Below, piece after piece: positions 5,566 to 8,589 of a stretch of DNA of 8,589 nt; positions within the stretch are counted from its first letter, which is position 1, and each line of letters begins with the position of its first letter. The position numbers and the translations under genes were made by a program. Source of the stretch: JBHIER01 sp046760705 [NCBI: bacterium] (GTDB lineage: Bacteria; JBHIER01; G020348925); assembly GCA_046760705.1 (NCBI GenBank), contig JBHIER010000117.1, positions 1 through 8,589 of the forward strand, given 5' to 3'. The notes beneath the pieces were generated by a model that saw only the letters and a program-made list of their open reading frames with translations, was not told the DNA's origin and searched no databases.

Positions 5566-8103
5566 ATGAAGCTGACGGTTCGATACGTTCTTCTCATTGG
5601 ATTGGTAGGTGTCACAGTCCTCTCGCAGTGCTCCAGGAGGGAGGGGAGGCGAAAGATCAAGCTGGACACGGCAGCCATTCGCCAGGCCCAGGCGTCCTCA
5701 CGCTTGGCGACCACTCTTCAGGTTCAGCCGGAGGAACGCCGTTCGATTGTGGTCTTCTATTTCGAAAATGTGACCGGGGACGAGGATCTCGATTGGATGC
5801 GCCGTGGGCTGACGGAGATGTTGATCACCGATCTGTCCCAGTCCCGGTACTTAGATGTGGTGGGCGAGCATGATCTGGCTGCCATCATGAACAGGATGGG
5901 CATCACAGACCCTCTGGCAATGGATGCGTCCGTGGCTGTTTCGGTGGCCAGGGAGGCCCGGTTGGAGACGGTGCTGGTGGGGGGCTTCGTCAGGGTCGGG
6001 GAGAACATCCGGATCGACGCTCAACTCTACGATGCTCGAACAGGGAGCCTGCTCAAAACCGACAGGGTGGAGTGCCGCGGGTTGGAGGAGATCTTCACCA
6101 TGGTGGACGAGCTGACCCGACGGGTGAGAGATGGTCTGAAGCTGACCCTGAAAGGGGTGGTGGAGTTCGACAAGGATCTGGCCGATGCCACCACCAATTC
6201 GATCGAAGCCTATCGTTGTTTTACTGAGGGCCTGCAACGGTACGACAAACTCTTCTTTCAGGAAGCGGCGCAGCACTTCGAGAGGGCAGCGGCCATCGAT
6301 ACGACCTTTGCCACGGCTTACGCCAGGTTGGCCCTGGCGTACTCGAGCCTCGGTCGGTCTGAGGATGCCCGGCGAGTTCTGGCCAGGGCTGTGGTCCTGG
6401 CCGATCGTGTCACCGAGCGAGAGAGACTCAACATCATGGCCCTCGATGCCGGTTTCAAGGACGATCTTCTAAGGATGATCGAGACCTATGAGGAGATGGT
6501 TCGACTCTTCCCCAAGGATAAGGAGGCCCGATATCGGTTGGGAACCATTTACAACGCCCTGGGGAGATTTGACGAGGCCATCGCCCAGTTTGAGGCGGCC
6601 CTGGAGATAGACAACACGTACAAACTGGTGCACAACGTGTTGGGATACTCCTATTCGTCTCGAGGAATGTATGAGAAGGCCGTAGAGAGTCTCAGGCGGT
6701 ACCTGGAACTGGCGCCCGATGAGCCGAATCCCCACGACAGCATCGGAGAAATCTACCAGAGGGCCGGCTACCTCGACGAGGCCATCGATGAATACAAAGA
6801 GGCGCTCAGGCTCAAATCCGATCTTCACTTTCCGTGGCAGCACATGGGCAGTGCTTACATGGACAAGGGAAAGTTCGACCAAGCCCTGAGCGCGTTTCGG
6901 CGATACATTGAGGTCTCTCCCAGCGATTATCTCAAATCGCACGGTCACCGGTGTGCAGGCGAGGCTTATTGGGCCAAGGGACGGTACGAGGAGGCTCTGA
7001 AGGAGTATCGTGAAGCCATGAAGGTCTACCCTAATAATTTTCATTTAGCCTCCAGCATTGGCCAGTTGTACGAGGAGCAGGGCGACACGGTCGAGGCGAG
7101 AAAGTTCCGGGAGGAGTGGTTCCGGAGCGCGGAGGAGAGGGTGTTGAAGGAGGAGAGCTTCGATATCGTTAGGGACTTTTTAGGTGCCTGCTTGTATAGC
7201 GATCTCCATCCCGATGAGCTGGAGCCCTTTATCGATAGGGCGATGGAACTGGCCGAGAATGACTTCAACAGGGCCACGTGCACCTTTATGCGGGCAATGG
7301 CAAACCTGAAGCAAGGAGAGAGCGACTCGGCTCTGGCCCAATTCCGGGCGGCCGTTCTGCCTTTTCTCTCCATAAAGACCAGAGAGGGAATTGGCTGGTA
7401 CGACGCCAGTTACATCTCTCGGGCAATTGCCCGCGCTTCAGCCGATCCTGAGCAGGGGCAGGCTTTCTTCGAAGAAGTGATCGAGATGACTCGAGAGATG
7501 AAGAACACTGCTCTGGAGGCGGGGATCAGATATCTTCTCCTTGAGCACTACGAAACAACCGGAGATGAAGAGAGTCTGGAGCGGGAGCTGGCCGCCACAG
7601 GCACACCTCGGGAATCGGACTGGTGGATCATCGGACCTTTCGAGAACGCTGGAGGGTTCCATCGCAGATTTCCACCTGAGCGGGAGACAAAGCTGACCAA
7701 ATCGTATCGGGGCAAAGGAGGGAAGGTTCGGTGGAAACAGGCCCAGGATAGTCTCTTCGACGGCTACGTCAATCTGAAGGAACTTTATGAACCTGACACG
7801 TGGACAGTAGCCTACGGATTGCTCTCGGTCCAGTCGCCGATGGCGCGCCCGGCGCAGCTTCGGATAGGAACAAACGATGCCACCAAAGTCTGGCTCAACG
7901 GCGAAGAGGTCTGGGTGAGAAACGTCCGCCGTGGGGCTCTTGTGGACGATGATGTCATTCCCGTAGAATTGAAAGAAGGCACAAATACAATCCTGATCAA
8001 GGTGACTCAGGCGGACGGAGAGTGGGGTTTCTTCTTCCGCGTCACCGATCCGGAGGGGAATCCTTTCGACGACATCACCTACGTACCTCGGATCACAAGT
8101 TAA
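5566..8103 (+). CDS. Exported TolB/FlgO-like, TPR and jelly-roll domain protein
   Basis: The 845-residue protein starts with a basic residue and a hydrophobic segment (MKLTVRYVLLIGLVGVTVLS) followed by QC at 21-22. LSQC resembles a lipobox, but Gln at -1 is not canonical, so lipidation is uncertain; the protein may be a lipoprotein or membrane-anchored. Residues about 59-195 match the TolB/FlgO/CsgG-like domain often found before TPRs: 'VVFYFENVTGDEDLDWMRRG' followed by LTEMLITDLSQSRYLDVVG, then VLVGGFVRVGENIRIDAQL. Residues about 214-520 hold at least six TPR units, such as 'ARYRLGTIYNALGRFDEAIA' and 'AGEAYWAKGRYEEALKEY', and weaker helical repeats run to about 670. Residues about 685-835 form a WxxxGPF jelly-roll domain (WWIIGPFEN, LRIGTNDATKVWLNGEEV, LKEGTNTILIKVTQADGEW), a sugar- or ligand-binding type of module. 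AAAGGG at 5554-5559 is a weak ribosome binding site, six bases before the ATG. It is probably a scaffold or sensor at the cell envelope; no enzyme motif is present. Confidence 0.88.
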   Translation: MKLTVRYVLLIGLVGVTVLSQCSRREGRRKIKLDTAAIRQAQASSRLATTLQVQPEERRSIVVFYFENVTGDEDLDWMRRGLTEMLITDLSQSRYLDVVGEHDLAAIMNRMGITDPLAMDASVAVSVAREARLETVLVGGFVRVGENIRIDAQLYDARTGSLLKTDRVECRGLEEIFTMVDELTRRVRDGLKLTLKGVVEFDKDLADATTNSIEAYRCFTEGLQRYDKLFFQEAAQHFERAAAIDTTFATAYARLALAYSSLGRSEDARRVLARAVVLADRVTERERLNIMALDAGFKDDLLRMIETYEEMVRLFPKDKEARYRLGTIYNALGRFDEAIAQFEAALEIDNTYKLVHNVLGYSYSSRGMYEKAVESLRRYLELAPDEPNPHDSIGEIYQRAGYLDEAIDEYKEALRLKSDLHFPWQHMGSAYMDKGKFDQALSAFRRYIEVSPSDYLKSHGHRCAGEAYWAKGRYEEALKEYREAMKVYPNNFHLASSIGQLYEEQGDTVEARKFREEWFRSAEERVLKEESFDIVRDFLGACLYSDLHPDELEPFIDRAMELAENDFNRATCTFMRAMANLKQGESDSALAQFRAAVLPFLSIKTREGIGWYDASYISRAIARASADPEQGQAFFEEVIEMTREMKNTALEAGIRYLLLEHYETTGDEESLERELAATGTPRESDWWIIGPFENAGGFHRRFPPERETKLTKSYRGKGGKVRWKQAQDSLFDGYVNLKELYEPDTWTVAYGLLSVQSPMARPAQLRIGTNDATKVWLNGEEVWVRNVRRGALVDDDVIPVELKEGTNTILIKVTQADGEWGFFFRVTDPEGNPFDDITYVPRITS

Positions 8104-8109
8104 CTGGGA

Positions 8110-8143
8110 CACAGATTTACACAGGGCAGCGAAGCCGCAACCA
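8110..8143 (+). repeat. Intergenic repeat, copy B (after gene 3)
   Basis: CACAGATTTACACAG (8110-8124) and then GCAGCGAAGCCGCAACCA (8126-8143) start seven bases after the stop codon of the TPR gene. The second block differs from copy A (5526-5543) at one base of 18, and the first block matches at 12 of 15. The change T to C makes the hairpin imperfect here. The two copies are direct repeats 2,600 bases apart that enclose exactly one gene. Confidence 0.6.
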
Positions 8144-8160
8144 AAGCAAGACCAAGATAA

Positions 8161-8189
8161 AACCACGCATTACGCGGATTGTAAAGAAA
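8161..8189 (+). repeat. Dispersed-repeat-like sequence
   Basis: AACCACGCATTACGCGGATT followed by an A-rich tail resembles the 'accacgaattacacggatt' family of short intergenic repeats that I recall from many environmental bacterial genomes. It directly follows repeat copy B and precedes the split gene fragment. It has no counterpart elsewhere in the window, so this rests on recall only. Confidence 0.35.
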
Positions 8190-8245
8190 ATGTTTGATGT
8201 TCGAGGCCTTCTCGTAATATATTTGGGAATCACAACAAACCATAT

Positions 8246-8252
8246 AAAGGAG
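8246..8252 (+). promoter_or_regulatory. Strong Shine-Dalgarno site before the MEQFI fragment
   Basis: AAAGGAG lies six bases upstream of ATG 8259. It is the best ribosome binding site in the window, yet it serves a 34-codon frame, which fits a formerly functional gene whose body was lost. Confidence 0.6.
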
Positions 8253-8258
8253 AACGCC

Positions 8259-8363
8259 ATGGAACAATTCATTCATCGCCATCGAGATTCCATTGATCAC
8301 GTTTTGTCCTATTCGGAAACTGTCAATACCGAAGATATAATCTCCCTTGGAGGCGCTCGGTGA
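8259..8363 (+). pseudogene. N-terminal stub of a multicopy conserved protein, cut after about 17 codons
   Basis: The frame begins MEQFIHRHRDSIDHVLS and ends after 34 codons. From memory, this matches the N-terminus of a widespread uncharacterised family, often in several copies per genome, whose members begin MERFI.R..D.I.GVLSGFDR..FRGTLR. The match stops at residue 17 (about 8309). What follows (YSETVNTEDIISLGGAR) is unlike the family and runs into the antisense of another piece of the same family. The stub keeps its ribosome binding site. Its function is unknown, and it could be linked to a mobile element. No terminal inverted repeats or transposase motif are visible. Confidence 0.5.
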
Positions 8364-8589
8364 TCTAACATACTCGAAAGGGCGACCGTAACAGAGAGCA
8401 AATTGCTTGGCGTGCTGTTTGATCAGACTCGACTGACGGTGAACAAACTCACCGAAGTCTTTGAGCAAAATATGATTGGCATTGAGAAACGTTTCCATTC
8501 CCTAAAGGTAGCTGATAGACCGGAGAGTACCCCTGGCGTAGCGGATGTTGATACTGAGTTTGAACGGACCAGAACCGTTCTGTGCCAGA
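8337..8589 (-). pseudogene. Inverted internal fragment of the same family, with an in-frame stop
   Basis: Read on the minus strand from the window edge, one frame gives RGTLRSISYL, a TAG stop (8502-8504), then G and METFLNANHILLKDFGEFV, followed by HRQSSLIKQHAKQFALCYGRP and FEYVRSPSASKGDY (to about 8337). As I recall it, this is the part of the family that should directly follow the MEQFI...VLS stub: FRGTLR.I.Y..GM..FL....LLKDFG.FV......IK.HA..FA...GRP..Y..S...SK. Beyond 8337 the minus frame enters the antisense of the stub and is no longer family-like. The gene is therefore split, its pieces facing each other, and the TAG shows that it is dead. Only the portion up to the window edge is visible. 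Confidence 0.5.

Noticed and set aside
7438-8166. 242-residue minus-strand frame
   Set aside because: It is antisense to the C-terminal jelly-roll region of the TPR protein, with no family-like content.
8022-8363. 113-residue plus-strand frame running through the end of the TPR gene
   Set aside because: Its first part is an out-of-frame shadow of the TPR gene. Only the part from ATG 8259, which has its own ribosome binding site, looks real.
8104-8589. Intact insertion sequence at the right end
   Set aside because: No terminal inverted repeats, target duplication or transposase motif is visible; only two broken pieces of one conserved family are present.
1-8589. CRISPR array, tRNA, rRNA or known riboswitch
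   Set aside because: No regularly spaced repeats, cloverleaf-like segments or recognisable conserved RNA motifs were seen by eye on either strand.

Overview
The window looks like a chromosomal stretch of an uncultivated Gram-negative bacterium, probably from the FCB side of the tree or one of the candidate phyla near it (KSB1, Zixibacteria, Latescibacteria or similar). The evidence is a relic of a type IX secretion (T9SS, Por) sorting domain with the motif SQDYPNPLNPSTTIRL, a long exported multi-Ig-domain peptidase, a TolB-like/TPR protein with a C-terminal jelly-roll module, and a moderately high GC content. The phylum is an inference and nothing in the window fixes it.

Layout. Positions 1-783 hold no intact gene but clear debris of plus-strand coding sequence. 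A partly frameshifted beta-sandwich-like stretch (3-322) is followed by an unrecognised stretch, and then by a broken T9SS C-terminal domain (562-744) cut by an in-frame TGA. Three intact plus-strand genes follow, with gaps of 82 and 78 bases: (1) 885-3899, a secreted M28-family zinc peptidase with four Ig/FN3-like modules, a putative-Ig (He_PIG) module and a C-terminal dockerin-like pair of calcium loops; (2) 3982-5487, a membrane receptor with two TM segments, an extracytoplasmic sensor, HAMP and a PP2C/SpoIIE (RsbU-type) phosphatase; (3) 5566-8103, an exported or membrane-anchored protein with a TolB/FlgO-like N-domain, a TPR array and a C-terminal WxxxGPF jelly-roll domain. The last 486 bases (8104-8589) have no intact gene. 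They carry dispersed-repeat-like sequence and two pieces of one gene in opposite orientations, a scar of inversion or recombination.

Working together. Genes 1-3 are co-directional with no convincing terminator between them, so co-transcription is possible. The functional link is open. Gene 2 probably controls a partner-switch (anti-sigma antagonist) that is not in the window. Gene 3 is bracketed by two copies of a direct repeat (GCAGCGAAGCYGCAACCA), so it may be a separately acquired unit rather than an old operon member.

Novelty. I see no defence system, CRISPR array, tRNA, rRNA or intact mobile element. The most unusual signals are the head-on split gene at the right end, the repeat pair around gene 3, and the T9SS debris beside a peptidase that lacks that signal and ends in a dockerin-like module.
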